Positions 1 through 8,934 of a DNA stretch of 64,000 nt are shown here, piece after piece. Within the stretch, counting starts at the first letter, position 1. Every line of letters starts with the position of its first letter. Position numbers and translations under genes: made by a program. Under the pieces are notes generated by a model that saw only the letters and a program-made list of their open reading frames with translations, was not told the DNA's origin and did not search any database. Source of the stretch: Bisgaardia hudsonensis (GTDB lineage: Bacteria; Pseudomonadota; Gammaproteobacteria; Enterobacterales; Pasteurellaceae); the NCBI RefSeq assembly GCF_004345785.1, contig NZ_SLXI01000003.1, positions 186,001 through 250,000 on the forward strand, written 5' to 3'.

Positions 1-1000
1 ACTGTTTTTGTTTAGTAATTACTCGAGATAAAACCAACGATCCCTGTAATGCGCTAATTTGATCATTTATATTACGTTCTGTCTGCTGTAAATTTTCTAA
101 TACTGATTTAATCCGTAAATTATCTTTAGACAAATCATTTAAATGATTTGTTTCCTCAATTAATGTTTGACTAAATTGAATGTTACGTTTTTGTTGAGAA
201 ACAACAATTGGGTTCATATTTTTACCTTCTTGTTGCGACATTTCAAATTCTTTAACTTGTTGTTTTGTTTCCTCTAAATTCTTCTGATTAATGATTGTTT
301 GTAATTCATTCTGATCTTTTTGAAGATGTTGTTGTAAAAAGTTTTTTTCTTCCAACTGACTTTTATAAAGTAATGTTAATTCATTATTACCTTTTAATAA
401 GGTTTGATTATATTTTTCTTTTAAATCGATTAATAATAATTCAGATTCTAATTTATTTTTTTCAATATCAGATAAATTAGACGTTGATAAAAGCTGATTA
501 ATCTCCTGTATTCGAGATAGATTAGCCGTTAAATCTTTTTGTGTTTTTTCAGGTACTGCTCGTTGCTCAACTAAAGATGTATTAATCTCAGATAAACTAT
601 CTTGAACTTGCTGTAAATTTTTCTGTGTTTTTGTTAGTTGTAAAGTTAATTGTTCAATAGAAAGCTGCTCCCATACTTTATGGTTATCTATTTCAAAATC
701 TTTTTTTAATTTTTCTAAATTTTCTTTCACTAACAACAGAGAATTCGGTGCCTCTTTAACTTTTTGTTCTAGTTTTTTATTTGCATCTTTTTGCTGTTCT
801 ACTTTCTCTAAAATTTCAACTGTTCTTTCTAGATCTTGTACTAACGTTTTATTGACATCGTCAGTTTGATCTAATGATTTTGCTTCGACTAATTGTTTCT
901 GTGCAGATAATAAAGTCAATACTTCAGCCTGAGCGACAAAAGAAAATAGAAAGATGCCACAAATAATTATTAATTTATTTAAAATTTTATTTTTTTTCAT
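1..1000 (-). CDS. Mechanosensitive channel MscK/KefA-type, N-terminal part (cut by window edge)
   Basis: The reading frame is open from an ATG at 1000 to the left edge, giving about 333 residues of the N-terminus. It starts with a signal peptide ending in AQA near residue 26. The rest is almost entirely charged, glutamine-rich coiled coil, as in the periplasmic region of large MscK/KefA channels; the membrane and pore domains would lie outside the window. Its ATG overlaps the menE stop codon by 4 bases (ATGA), so the two are probably translationally coupled. The segment LYKSQLEEKNFLQQHLQ resembles MscK homologues of Haemophilus. The family call is moderately certain because only the periplasmic part is visible. 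Confidence 0.75.
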   Translation of the reverse strand, partial: MKKNKILNKLIIICGIFLFSFVAQAEVLTLLSAQKQLVEAKSLDQTDDVNKTLVQDLERTVEILEKVEQQKDANKKLEQKVKEAPNSLLLVKENLEKLKKDFEIDNHKVWEQLSIEQLTLQLTKTQKNLQQVQDSLSEINTSLVEQRAVPEKTQKDLTANLSRIQEINQLLSTSNLSDIEKNKLESELLLIDLKEKYNQTLLKGNNELTLLYKSQLEEKNFLQQHLQKDQNELQTIINQKNLEETKQQVKEFEMSQQEGKNMNPIVVSQQKRNIQFSQTLIEETNHLNDLSKDNLRIKSVLENLQQTERNINDQISALQGSLVLSRVITKQKQ

Positions 1001-2415
1001 TTAACATTCCCAAGTAATAACGCTAATTCTTTTTGTAATAATACTCTTGAAATTTTTATTTGATTCGAATTCTGGTATTTCACTCTATCTAAATCAACAT
1101 ACTGTATTGGTCGTTTAAATTTTTCTAATTTATCCATTAACCAATATTGTAAATCATCAATACACTTTTGATTAAAACCATTTTTCAACTTTATCATAGC
1201 AACAGGACGATTCCCAAATTCTTTATCAGAAATAGGAAAAACAAATACTTGCTCAATATCAGGATATTTTAAAATTACTTGCTCAATTTCTTCAGGATAA
1301 ATATTTTCACCACCAGAAATGAACATATTATCCATTCTTCCTAAAATAACCAACTCACCATTTCGCCATATTCCTCTATCTTTGGTCGCCAACCAACCTT
1401 CTTTATTTAATAGAGAAACGACTTTTCCTGCCTTCCAATAACCTAATGCTAAACCAGCTCCTCGCAACCAAATCTCATTATTTACAAATTTAATTTGTCT
1501 TCCTATTAATAAATTACCAACACCACTTAAATGATCACTTTTTTTAGCGGAAATAGTTGAAGCCATTTCAGTCATACCATAGCCAGAATAGCTACAAACA
1601 CCTAAAGCTAATAATTTTGCTGTTAATTCAGTGGGAATATATGTCCCCCCTAACAAAATATGTTTTGTATTAAACTCAGTAATATTATGTTTTGTTATAT
1701 AATCTAACAAGCGCTGTAATTGTGTAGGAACTAAAGAACAATGTGTTACTTGTAGAATAGAGGAATAAAAATCATCTTTTGGAAGATGTAATTCTCCAGC
1801 AACACTTAACCAACGCCAAATAATTCCCTGACCAGAAACGTGATATAGCGGTAATGATAATAACCAACTATCATTAGAGGTAAAATTAACTAATTTACAT
1901 ACTCCCAAAGCATTATCAAGATGACATTGCATACTGTGTACAATCGCTTTTGGATTACCTGTTGTTCCTGAAGTTAAGGTCATTGTTGCAGGACGATCAG
2001 ATTTGATATGAAAAGTAATTAAAGGCAATCCTTTATCCAACAGGTAACTATCAATACTCAATTTTAACGGAATTAAATGATGAATATCTATTAATAGATC
2101 TTGAGAATAATAAAACTGAATATCATTTTCTCTGCATAATGCTTGCATTTTTTCTATTGGAAAAGCAGGATTAATTCCGATCACTCTTGCACCTAATTGA
2201 ATACTCGCAAGATACAAAAGAACAACTTCCATAGAATTTTTTGAATAAAATGCAATACCAGAATTCTCGATAACACCTTGATTATGCAAATAATATGCGA
2301 CATTATCAACTAACTTAGAAAATACTTTCCAAGTAAAAACTTCGCCTTGCTGATTACGCAAGGCGACTTTATCCTGAGATTGAGCAGAAACTGCATGTTT
2401 ATGCCAAAGAAACAT
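997..2415 (-). CDS. menE: o-Succinylbenzoate-CoA ligase (menaquinone synthesis)
   Basis: An adenylate-forming enzyme that activates o-succinylbenzoate with ATP and CoA in menaquinone synthesis. Visible ANL-family motifs are the phosphate loop TLTSGTTGNPK, the GYGMTE motif, the TKDRG region and the C-terminal hinge GRMDNMFISGGENIYPEEIE. I place the start at the ATG at 2415, which follows the seqA stop by one base and gives 472 residues aligning with the known MenE N-terminus. A longer version from a TTG at 2451 would overlap seqA. Menaquinone is the electron donor for the Nrf system encoded later, so the gene fits anaerobic respiration. Confidence 0.92.
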   Translation of the reverse strand: MFLWHKHAVSAQSQDKVALRNQQGEVFTWKVFSKLVDNVAYYLHNQGVIENSGIAFYSKNSMEVVLLYLASIQLGARVIGINPAFPIEKMQALCRENDIQFYYSQDLLIDIHHLIPLKLSIDSYLLDKGLPLITFHIKSDRPATMTLTSGTTGNPKAIVHSMQCHLDNALGVCKLVNFTSNDSWLLSLPLYHVSGQGIIWRWLSVAGELHLPKDDFYSSILQVTHCSLVPTQLQRLLDYITKHNITEFNTKHILLGGTYIPTELTAKLLALGVCSYSGYGMTEMASTISAKKSDHLSGVGNLLIGRQIKFVNNEIWLRGAGLALGYWKAGKVVSLLNKEGWLATKDRGIWRNGELVILGRMDNMFISGGENIYPEEIEQVILKYPDIEQVFVFPISDKEFGNRPVAMIKLKNGFNQKCIDDLQYWLMDKLEKFKRPIQYVDLDRVKYQNSNQIKISRVLLQKELALLLGNVK

Positions 2416-2416
2416 A

Positions 2417-3091
2417 TTAGTTAGTAGTAAAAAAAGGGCGAACTTCCTCAATTAATTCTTGAGGTAACTGCATAGATTGCATCGCATTTTCTAACATCAA
2501 CATTTTTCTTGCACTATTAGTATTAGTAATAACCCAATAAGGTGTATCTGGTATTTGCTTAGGTTTAGTATGACTACCCGATACCAATAATGATCCTTCA
2601 TCTCGAGAAAAATAGAGTCTTGTTCTACCCTGTAATGATTCCGTTGCAACCGCAAAACTTTCAGGATTAGTGCGGTATAAAATACGTAAAATATCTAAGA
2701 ATCTAACGACCGCCTTAGTTTCTTGTAAAAAACTATCTGAAGCTAGAAGCTGCCGAACTTTGTCTACAAGTTGATTAATCACTTCTACTGATTGTTTTTT
2801 AATTGAAGGTTGCACTAATGAATTACCAATACTTTCGGTTGATTCATCAATAACTTCTTGTACCTCAACCCGATTCTTTATCTCAAGCTCATTTTTCTCA
2901 GATGTTCTATCAAAAGCTAATTTATCTTGAGTATCAAAGGAATATTTATCAGAATATTCAGGAATTCGCTTATGATTCAAACTTGAAAAGTCTAGCAAAC
3001 GACGCAAAATATCGGAGGCACTTTCACCAATAGATTGCGTTTGACTTGCAATATATTGGTAAAGTTCTTCATCTATCTCTATTATTTTCAT
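2417..3091 (-). CDS. seqA: Negative modulator of replication initiation SeqA
   Basis: Binds hemimethylated GATC sites and sequesters newly replicated origins. The N-terminal oligomerisation domain (residues 1-35, MKIIEIDEELYQYIAS, IGESASDILRRLL) and the C-terminal DNA-binding domain (RFLDILRILYRTNPESFAVA, GRTRLYFSR, PKQIPDTPYWVITNTNSARK) are both well conserved. The protein is 224 residues, against about 181 in E. coli; the extra length lies in the linker between the domains (about residues 36-125). It is followed directly by menE. Its upstream region is shared with the divergent ybfF. Confidence 0.95.
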   Translation of the reverse strand: MKIIEIDEELYQYIASQTQSIGESASDILRRLLDFSSLNHKRIPEYSDKYSFDTQDKLAFDRTSEKNELEIKNRVEVQEVIDESTESIGNSLVQPSIKKQSVEVINQLVDKVRQLLASDSFLQETKAVVRFLDILRILYRTNPESFAVATESLQGRTRLYFSRDEGSLLVSGSHTKPKQIPDTPYWVITNTNSARKMLMLENAMQSMQLPQELIEEVRPFFTTN

Positions 3092-3164
3092 ATTTTACTC
3101 CTTGCTCTATCTGACTTTTTATTACATTATAGCGACTTATTTATAAATTCTCTATTCTAAAATT

Positions 3165-3944
3165 ATGTCTAATAATAAATTACTTAACTTTCATTTTATA
3201 CCATTAAAACAAGCAGAACAAAAGCCAACATTAGTTTTTATTCACGGACTATTTGGCGATATGAATAATTTAGGTGTCATCGCTCGTGCATTTTCAGATA
3301 ACTATTCTATTCTAATGATTGATCTCAGAAATCACGGGAAAAGCTTTCACGCTGAAACTATGGATTATACCTTAATGGCTGAAGATCTTATTAAGGTAAT
3401 AAAACATCTTAATTTAAAAAAAGTTATATTAATAGGTCATTCTATGGGGGGAAAAACAGCAATGATGGCGAGTGCCTTGTATCCCCAAATAATAGAAAAA
3501 CTGGTAGTAATTGATATTGCGCCTGTTGTTTATAGTAATAATGGTCATGATTCAATTTTTAATGGGCTTTTTGCTGTAAAAAATGCACAACCAGAAAATC
3601 GCCAACAAGCAAAGCAAACCTTAGCAAACTATATATCACAAGAAGCAGTACAACAATTTATGCTAAAATCCTTTGATTCCACATCAAATGATAAATTCCG
3701 TTTTAATTTAACCGCACTTAAAAATAACTATCCTAATATCATGGGGTGGACAGAGCTCCTATTTGATAAACCAACCTTATTCATTAAAGGGGGAAATTCA
3801 AATTATATTTTACCTCAATATAGGAATATTATTTTGAAACAATTTCCGCAAGCAACCGCTTTTACAATAAATGGTACAGGACATTGGATTCACGCTGAAA
3901 AGCCCCAGCTTGTCATTAAAACGATACAAAAATTTATCGCATAA
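3165..3944 (+). CDS. ybfF: Alpha/beta-hydrolase esterase YbfF
   Basis: An alpha/beta-hydrolase of 259 residues, likely a cytoplasmic acyl (thio)esterase of the YbfF family. It shows the oxyanion-loop motif FIHGLFGD near residue 25, the nucleophile elbow IGHSMGGK near residue 91 and the catalytic histidine in GTGHWIHAEKP near the C-terminus. It is divergent from seqA and convergent with lpxH, leaving only a few bases between the stop codons. The physiological substrate is unknown from sequence. Confidence 0.88.
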   Translation: MSNNKLLNFHFIPLKQAEQKPTLVFIHGLFGDMNNLGVIARAFSDNYSILMIDLRNHGKSFHAETMDYTLMAEDLIKVIKHLNLKKVILIGHSMGGKTAMMASALYPQIIEKLVVIDIAPVVYSNNGHDSIFNGLFAVKNAQPENRQQAKQTLANYISQEAVQQFMLKSFDSTSNDKFRFNLTALKNNYPNIMGWTELLFDKPTLFIKGGNSNYILPQYRNIILKQFPQATAFTINGTGHWIHAEKPQLVIKTIQKFIA

Positions 3945-3948
3945 ACAA

Positions 3949-4656
3949 CTATTCAATAAATCTTATATTATGGGGAGTTACCTCTAAAATCGAAGCTGTA
4001 GGTCCCCAATCGCCCAAAACAATACGCGTTAAATTACCAGAAAGGTTATGAATATTTTGGCGATGAGTATGCCCATGTATAATTTGTAACACATTAAATT
4101 TATTAAATATTTCTAAAACAAACGCTTCATTGACATCCATTATCTGATCTGATTTGTGTGTTTTATCTTGCTTACTTTTAGAACGAATTTTATCTGCAAT
4201 TTTTAATCGTATTTTTAAAGGTAAGCGTAGAAATAACCACTGACGCCATTTTTGATGAACTTTTTTACGATATTGTTGGTAAGCAATATCATCAGTACAC
4301 AAGGTATCGCCGTGACAAATCAAGGTTCTTTTTCCATACAAATTAATGCAATGGTAAGTTGGTAATAACTGTAAATTACAGGACTTTGCAAAAGATTTTC
4401 CAATTAAAAAATCACGATTACCACAAATAAAATAACAATCTACTCCCGTCCTTGTTAATTGTAAAATTTCTTGTTTTACTAAATTAACTAGTGATGAATC
4501 TTCATCATCACCAATCCAAAAGTCAAATAAATCACCTAAAATATATAATTTTTCAGCATTAGGTGCTTTTTGTCGCATAAAATCAACAAAAAGTGCGGTT
4601 AAATTTGGATGACTTTCACTTAAATGTAAATCTGCAATAAAATAAATTTTACTCAT
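3949..4656 (-). CDS. lpxH: UDP-2,3-diacylglucosamine hydrolase
   Basis: A metallophosphoesterase that cleaves UDP-2,3-diacylglucosamine to lipid X in lipid A synthesis at the inner membrane. Metal-binding motifs are in order: [30 protein letters not shown] and [11 protein letters not shown] place the start at the ATG at 4656 (protein beginning [12 protein letters not shown]), which has GGAA about 8 bases upstream and matches the family N-terminus. An upstream in-frame ATG at 4680 would add eight residues with no support. An uptake signal (AAGTGCGGT) lies inside the gene at 4591-4599. Confidence 0.95.
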   Translation of the reverse strand: MSKIYFIADLHLSESHPNLTALFVDFMRQKAPNAEKLYILGDLFDFWIGDDEDSSLVNLVKQEILQLTRTGVDCYFICGNRDFLIGKSFAKSCNLQLLPTYHCINLYGKRTLICHGDTLCTDDIAYQQYRKKVHQKWRQWLFLRLPLKIRLKIADKIRSKSKQDKTHKSDQIMDVNEAFVLEIFNKFNVLQIIHGHTHRQNIHNLSGNLTRIVLGDWGPTASILEVTPHNIRFIE

Positions 4657-4764
4657 AGTATTTCCAAACAAAATTTTCATTTAGATTATCATTTTTTTAG
4701 GCAATTTCTACACATATTTTTTGATTTTGTTATACTGATAAAAATTTTATTAAGGTGAAAAATT

Positions 4765-5493
4765 ATGTTGAAGATATTTCGAATTATTGTGATTACACTT
4801 TGCTGTATTCTTATCTGTACATTAGGAACAATATACTCACTTATAAACTTAAAAAATCCAAATAATGTTGCTATTGTTGCTCGTTGGTTTGGGCGTTTAT
4901 ATCCCTTATTTGGATTAAAAGTAGAACATCGTTTCCTTGAAACCTTAGATACATCAAAACCTTACATCTATATTGCTAATCATCAAAATAACTATGATAT
5001 GGTAACAATTTCCTATATGGTAAGACCTAGAACGGTTAGCGTTGGGAAAAAAAATCTACTATGGATTCCATTTTTCGGTATTTTATATTGGGCATCAGGT
5101 AATATTCTTTTAGATAGAGATAACCGCTCTAAAGCACATAGCACAATGAAACAACTCTCAGAAAGAATAAATAAAGATGAGATATCTGTCTGGATGTTTC
5201 CAGAAGGAACTCGTAGTCGTGGACGCGGTTTATTACCTTTTAAAACAGGCGCATTCCACGCCGCAATTGAAGCGGGTATTTCCATTGTACCTGTTGTTTG
5301 CTCGACAACACATAATCAAGTAAATCTTAATCGTAAAAATAATGGTAAAGTCATTTGTGAGATACTTCCACCAATAGATATTCAAGGGTACACAAAAGAA
5401 AATGTCCGAGATCTTGCAGAACATTGTCGAAACATAATGCAACAACATATTGCAAAACTTGATGCAGAAATAGCACAAGAAAAATTAGAATAG
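4765..5493 (+). CDS. plsC: 1-acyl-sn-glycerol-3-phosphate acyltransferase
   Basis: Inner-membrane enzyme that acylates lysophosphatidic acid to phosphatidic acid. One N-terminal membrane segment (about residues 5-27) is followed by the acyltransferase motifs NHQNNYD (the HX4D catalytic motif) near residue 79 and FPEGTRSRG near residue 145. Its 242 residues are typical for the family. AAGGTG precedes the ATG. It is followed after about 10 bases by ftsP, suggesting cotranscription. Confidence 0.95.
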   Translation: MLKIFRIIVITLCCILICTLGTIYSLINLKNPNNVAIVARWFGRLYPLFGLKVEHRFLETLDTSKPYIYIANHQNNYDMVTISYMVRPRTVSVGKKNLLWIPFFGILYWASGNILLDRDNRSKAHSTMKQLSERINKDEISVWMFPEGTRSRGRGLLPFKTGAFHAAIEAGISIVPVVCSTTHNQVNLNRKNNGKVICEILPPIDIQGYTKENVRDLAEHCRNIMQQHIAKLDAEIAQEKLE

Positions 5494-5503
5494 GTATTCA
5501 TCA

Positions 5504-6913
5504 ATGTTGGATATTTCTCGTCGTCAACTCATTAAAACAGCAGGTGTTACTACTATACTATCAATGATACCAACACCATTGATAGCAAACAGTAGAATAC
5601 CACTTAAAATACCACCGCTGATTGATTTACATAGAGGAAAACCCGCTTATCTCAATATTGATGTGGCTCAAGCAATATTGTCAGAAAACACGCCTGTAGA
5701 AGTCTGGGGAATTAATGGAAATTATTTAGGACCGACCTTCAAAATTCGCCAAGATGATTTTGCCAAAATAACCTATAAAAATAATTTAAATCAAAATGTT
5801 TCAATTAATATTCAAGGTTTGCAAACCAGTGGCGAGCTAATTGGCGGAATGACTAGAGTATTAAAAACTAATGAAACTTGGTCACCAATTATACAAATCA
5901 ACCAACCTGCATCTACTTGTTGGTATCATTCTTGTAGCTTAGGAAATTCGGCTTATCAAACTTATCGCGGTATAGCAGGTATGTATATTATTGAAGACAA
6001 AGAAAGCCGCCATTCGCAATTGCCTCAGAAATACGGTATCAATGATATTCCCCTAATATTGCAAGATTTACAGTTAAACACAAATGGTGTGCAACTATTT
6101 CAGCAAAATCGACCGCACTTTTATGGTAATCGTTTATTTGTAAATGGAAAAGAAAATCCTTATATTGTAGTGGAGAAAGAATTAATCCGATTACGTCTTG
6201 TAAATGCCTCTCTATCTCGAGTATATGATTTACATTTTGATGATGATAGAGAATTTAAAATAATAGCTCAAGATCAAGGTTTTTTACCTCAAGCAAAAAT
6301 AGCCACTCAGATAACGCTCTCCCCTAGTGAGCGAGTAGAAATATTAGTGGATATGTCAAACTCAGAAAAAGCAACATTAATAACGGGAAAAAAACAGAAC
6401 TTTTTTAATCGTATTACTCAAGTCTTTCAATCTAGTGATAACTTTATTGACAATACAGTCCTCGAAATTCAAACCAAAGGACTAGCCTCTGCATTCAATA
6501 ATAAAAAACACTTTCAATTTAATACCGATTCAGCAACGATTTATGAACATAAAGGAATAAAAGAACGTAGTTTACATATAGATACAAAAACAGGGTTGAT
6601 TAATGGAAAACTTTTCAACCCAAGACGAGTCGATATAACTGCAAAATTAGGTTCAACAGAAAAATGGACAATAACTAGCTCATCGCCAATAGGATTTAAA
6701 ATTCAAGGGGCTAAATTTATTATAGAAACAATAAATGATCAACCGCTCCCAGATAATGAAAAATGTTGGAAAGATTCGCTATGGATTGATCAAAAAATAA
6801 CGATTCTTATTAAATTTGAAAATCGTTCATCTAATAACTATCCCTTTACCTTTGGTTCATCAGATTTAATGCTAGCAGACAAAGGCTGCTTAGGGGTACT
6901 CGTCGTCCAATAA
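5504..6913 (+). CDS. ftsP: Cell division protein FtsP (SufI), copper-free multicopper-oxidase fold
   Basis: A periplasmic septal-ring component that stabilises division under stress in E. coli. The N-terminus carries a twin-arginine export signal (SRRQLIKTAG) and a hydrophobic stretch. The body has the cupredoxin repeats of the multicopper-oxidase family. The HXH copper-ligand motifs of true oxidases are not evident (only CWYHSCSLG remains), consistent with SufI/FtsP rather than an active oxidase. The 469-residue length fits. It is downstream of and probably cotranscribed with plsC. Confidence 0.88.
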   Translation: MLDISRRQLIKTAGVTTILSMIPTPLIANSRIPLKIPPLIDLHRGKPAYLNIDVAQAILSENTPVEVWGINGNYLGPTFKIRQDDFAKITYKNNLNQNVSINIQGLQTSGELIGGMTRVLKTNETWSPIIQINQPASTCWYHSCSLGNSAYQTYRGIAGMYIIEDKESRHSQLPQKYGINDIPLILQDLQLNTNGVQLFQQNRPHFYGNRLFVNGKENPYIVVEKELIRLRLVNASLSRVYDLHFDDDREFKIIAQDQGFLPQAKIATQITLSPSERVEILVDMSNSEKATLITGKKQNFFNRITQVFQSSDNFIDNTVLEIQTKGLASAFNNKKHFQFNTDSATIYEHKGIKERSLHIDTKTGLINGKLFNPRRVDITAKLGSTEKWTITSSSPIGFKIQGAKFIIETINDQPLPDNEKCWKDSLWIDQKITILIKFENRSSNNYPFTFGSSDLMLADKGCLGVLVVQ

Positions 6914-6962
6914 AAAAGCACTATTGTACTTCACGTTAATATATCGTGATCCGTATAGTGCT
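6912..6962 (-). terminator. Terminator of the ybfE-fldA-fur operon
   Basis: The arms AGCACTAT (6918-6925) and ATAGTGCT (6955-6962) pair, with a second small stem inside (TCACG/CGTGA). Read on the minus strand the hairpin is followed by six T (6912-6917). It lies between convergent ftsP and fur, so it may stop both. Confidence 0.75.
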
Positions 6963-7016
6963 CTTAATAATTATATATAACGAAAATATATTCTCTATAA
7001 TATGTATATAACGATA

Positions 7017-7466
7017 TTATTTATTATTTTCATCACAGGTATCAATATTATTACATTTACCATAAAGATATAAACTATGTGTTTTTAACTTAATACCACG
7101 TTCAGCACTAATCTCTTTTTGACGTTTTTCTATAACCTCATCATTAAATTCAAAAACTTTGCCACAGTCAACGCAAATAATATGATCATGATGTTCTTCT
7201 GGAGCAAGTTCAAAAACAGATTTATTACCCTCAAAATTATGACGAATCAAAATATTAGCTTCATCAAATTGGTTCAAGACTCTATACACTGTCGCTAAAC
7301 CAATTTCTTCGCCTTTTTCTAATAACATTTTATAAATGTCTTCTGCTGAAAAATGAGTAACCTCTTCTTTGTTTTGATTTTGTTGCATCAATGAGAGAAT
7401 CGTTAAGCGAGGCTCAGTAATTTTTAACCCTGCTTTTTTAAGAAGTTTAATATTTTCTTCAGACAT
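7017..7466 (-). CDS. fur: Ferric uptake regulator Fur
   Basis: Iron-responsive repressor. The N-terminal winged helix (LKKAGLKITEPRLTILSLMQ, then SAEDIYKMLLEKGEEIGLATVYRVLNQF) is followed by the metal-binding dimerisation domain (EEHHDHIICVDCGKVFEF and a late CNNIDTC pair of cysteines). Its 149 residues match the family. It is the last gene of the ybfE-fldA-fur group, an order known from Haemophilus and E. coli. It is the likely regulator of the Fur box found upstream of exbB. Confidence 0.96.
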   Translation of the reverse strand: MSEENIKLLKKAGLKITEPRLTILSLMQQNQNKEEVTHFSAEDIYKMLLEKGEEIGLATVYRVLNQFDEANILIRHNFEGNKSVFELAPEEHHDHIICVDCGKVFEFNDEVIEKRQKEISAERGIKLKTHSLYLYGKCNNIDTCDENNK

Positions 7467-7488
7467 AATCGTTCCTTTATTTTTAGAA

Positions 7489-8013
7489 TTATACTAATTC
7501 AGCCAAACACATTTCATCATAGACTTGCTTAACCCACTGCTCTACTCGCTGTGAAGTTAATTCTGGTTGACGATCTTCATCAATACAAAGTCCAACAAAA
7601 GTATCATCATCAACTAACGCTTGTGATACTTCAAAATTATAACCTTCTGTTGACCAATGACCCACGATAATCGCGCCCTTAGGTTCGACTATATTTCTCA
7701 CGGTCCCCATAGCATCACAAAAATATTCAGCGTAGTCTTCTTGATCACCACAACCAAAAATAGCAACTAATTTATCAGTAAAATCAATCTCTTCTAATGT
7801 AGGGAAGAAATCATCCCAGTCACATTGTGCTTCTCCGTAATACCATGTCGGAATCCCAAACATTAAAAAATCATAACTTTCAATATCTTCTTTTGTACTT
7901 TTTGCAATATCTCTAATATCAACTAATTCAGAACCTAATTGCTGCTGAATCATTTTAGCGACATTTTCGGTATTGCCTGTATCACTACCATAGAATAAAC
8001 CTACAAGAGCCAT
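7489..8013 (-). CDS. fldA: Flavodoxin
   Basis: A long-chain flavodoxin of 174 residues, an FMN-containing low-potential electron carrier of the cytoplasm. The phosphate-binding loop GLFYGSDTGNTENVAK is at residues 5-20, and the aromatic FMN-binding regions (FGIPTWYYGEAQCDWDDF and FGCGDQEDYAEYFCDA) are intact. Its start codon directly abuts the ybfE stop codon, so it is cotranscribed with ybfE upstream and fur downstream. Confidence 0.96.
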   Translation of the reverse strand: MALVGLFYGSDTGNTENVAKMIQQQLGSELVDIRDIAKSTKEDIESYDFLMFGIPTWYYGEAQCDWDDFFPTLEEIDFTDKLVAIFGCGDQEDYAEYFCDAMGTVRNIVEPKGAIIVGHWSTEGYNFEVSQALVDDDTFVGLCIDEDRQPELTSQRVEQWVKQVYDEMCLAELV

Positions 8014-8298
8014 TTATTTATTTCCTTGAATCTTAAAATAATTTTCTAAAATCGTCACAATAATTTCTGAACGACTAATCAGCTGTTGTGATGCTAAATC
8101 TTCTAATTTTCGAACTAGATCCGTATGTAACTTCAGCTCAACTCGCTTTAACCCAATTGATTTATCACGACGCAACTGATTTCGCTTATTAACTCGAATT
8201 TGTTGTTCTCTCGTTAAAGGATTTGTTTTAGGTCGTCCAATTTTAGATCCTGTTGCAAACAGATCTAACGTAATACAATCATCATCTTGCTTTGCCAT
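8014..8298 (-). CDS. ybfE: YbfE family protein (LexA-regulated in E. coli), ribbon-helix-helix-like
   Basis: A 94-residue protein matching the YbfE family, whose E. coli member is reported as LexA regulated. The N-terminal basic part (GRPKTNPLTREQQIRVNKRNQLRRD) and the following RVELKLHTDLVRKLEDLASQQLISRSEIIVTILENYF resemble a ribbon-helix-helix DNA-binding fold. It is the first gene of the fldA-fur operon. I see no clear LexA box upstream. The molecular role is unknown. Confidence 0.85.
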   Translation of the reverse strand: MAKQDDDCITLDLFATGSKIGRPKTNPLTREQQIRVNKRNQLRRDKSIGLKRVELKLHTDLVRKLEDLASQQLISRSEIIVTILENYFKIQGNK

Positions 8299-8522
8299 TT
8301 TTTCTAAACTACTAAAATCGTATTATATAGCTAATTGAGAATGAGAAGCTACAACTACCTTGAAATATATCACAATTAATGAGTAAATAAAACTTTATTT
8401 ATTAATAGGTTTGATAGCTATTTCCTTTAAAAGGAACAAAAAATTTTATAATCGTACAGCATATCAAAATAAATACTTAAATGAGATTACCACAAATAAG
8501 TAATTTAAAATATTTCAAAAAC

Positions 8523-8556
8523 AAAAAAGCCGTAAGTAATAATAACTATACTTACG
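8523..8556 (-). terminator. Terminator after tRNA-Ser(UGA)
   Basis: Perfect 8-bp arms CGTAAGTA (8531-8538) and TACTTACG (8549-8556) are followed on the minus strand by GC and six T (8523-8528). It lies directly downstream of the tRNA gene. Confidence 0.8.
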
Positions 8557-8568
8557 ACTCTATTAAAT

Positions 8569-8658
8569 TGGCGGAGGAAGTGAGATTCGAACTCACGGAG
8601 GGCGTAAACCCTCGCCGGTTTTCAAGACCGGTGCCTTCAACCACTCGACCATTCCTCC
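8569..8658 (-). tRNA. tRNA-Ser (anticodon UGA)
   Basis: The minus strand folds as a class II tRNA: acceptor stem GGAGGAA/TTCCTCC, anticodon arm CCGGT-CTTGAAA-ACCGG with anticodon TGA, a long variable arm (GCGAGGGTTTACGCCCTC) and T-arm GTGAG-TTCGAAT-CTCAC. The long variable arm is typical of tRNA-Ser. The 3' end GCCA is encoded. A terminator hairpin follows. Confidence 0.97.
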
Positions 8659-8870
8659 GTATTTGACGGTTGCGAATGATAAAGAGTTTATGATTTGAAG
8701 TCAAGCAAGAAAAATATTTTTTTCTTGTTTCATCATAAAATAGTCATTTTCCGATCATCTATCAACCAGCTATCTAAAATCCATTTTCGATCGTTCTTAT
8801 TTAATATAAATCATTATTCACAGATAAACTAATCGACATACATTTCATTTACCATATTTGCAAATAACTA

Positions 8871-8907
8871 TTGACTTTTTACTCTTGTACTAGTTTAATA
8901 GTTCAAG
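8871..8907 (+). promoter_or_regulatory. trp promoter with TrpR operator
   Basis: A promoter reads TTGACT (8871-8876), 17 bases, then TTTAAT (8894-8899). Overlapping the -10 is the partial palindrome TGTACTAGTTTAATAGTTCA (8886/8887-8906), close to the E. coli trp operator core GTACTAGTTAACTAGTAC. Only about 30 bases separate the promoter from the trpE start, so there is no room for a leader peptide or attenuator. Control is therefore expected to be by repression alone. A near-identical site precedes mtr. Confidence 0.82.
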
Positions 8908-8934
8908 TTTAAAAATTTAAAACTAAGGAATTTT

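Noticed and set aside
5504-6913. An active multicopper oxidase.
   Set aside because: The HXH copper ligands are not present; the twin-arginine signal and length fit FtsP/SufI instead.
8320-8346. A possible Fur site (TTGAGAATGAGAA) upstream of ybfE-fldA-fur.
   Set aside because: Only the first half resembles the Fur consensus; the second half does not, and no promoter could be fixed around it.
8481-8666. A short open frame across the tRNA-Ser(UGA) gene.
   Set aside because: Its sequence is the complement of the tRNA and shows no coding features.
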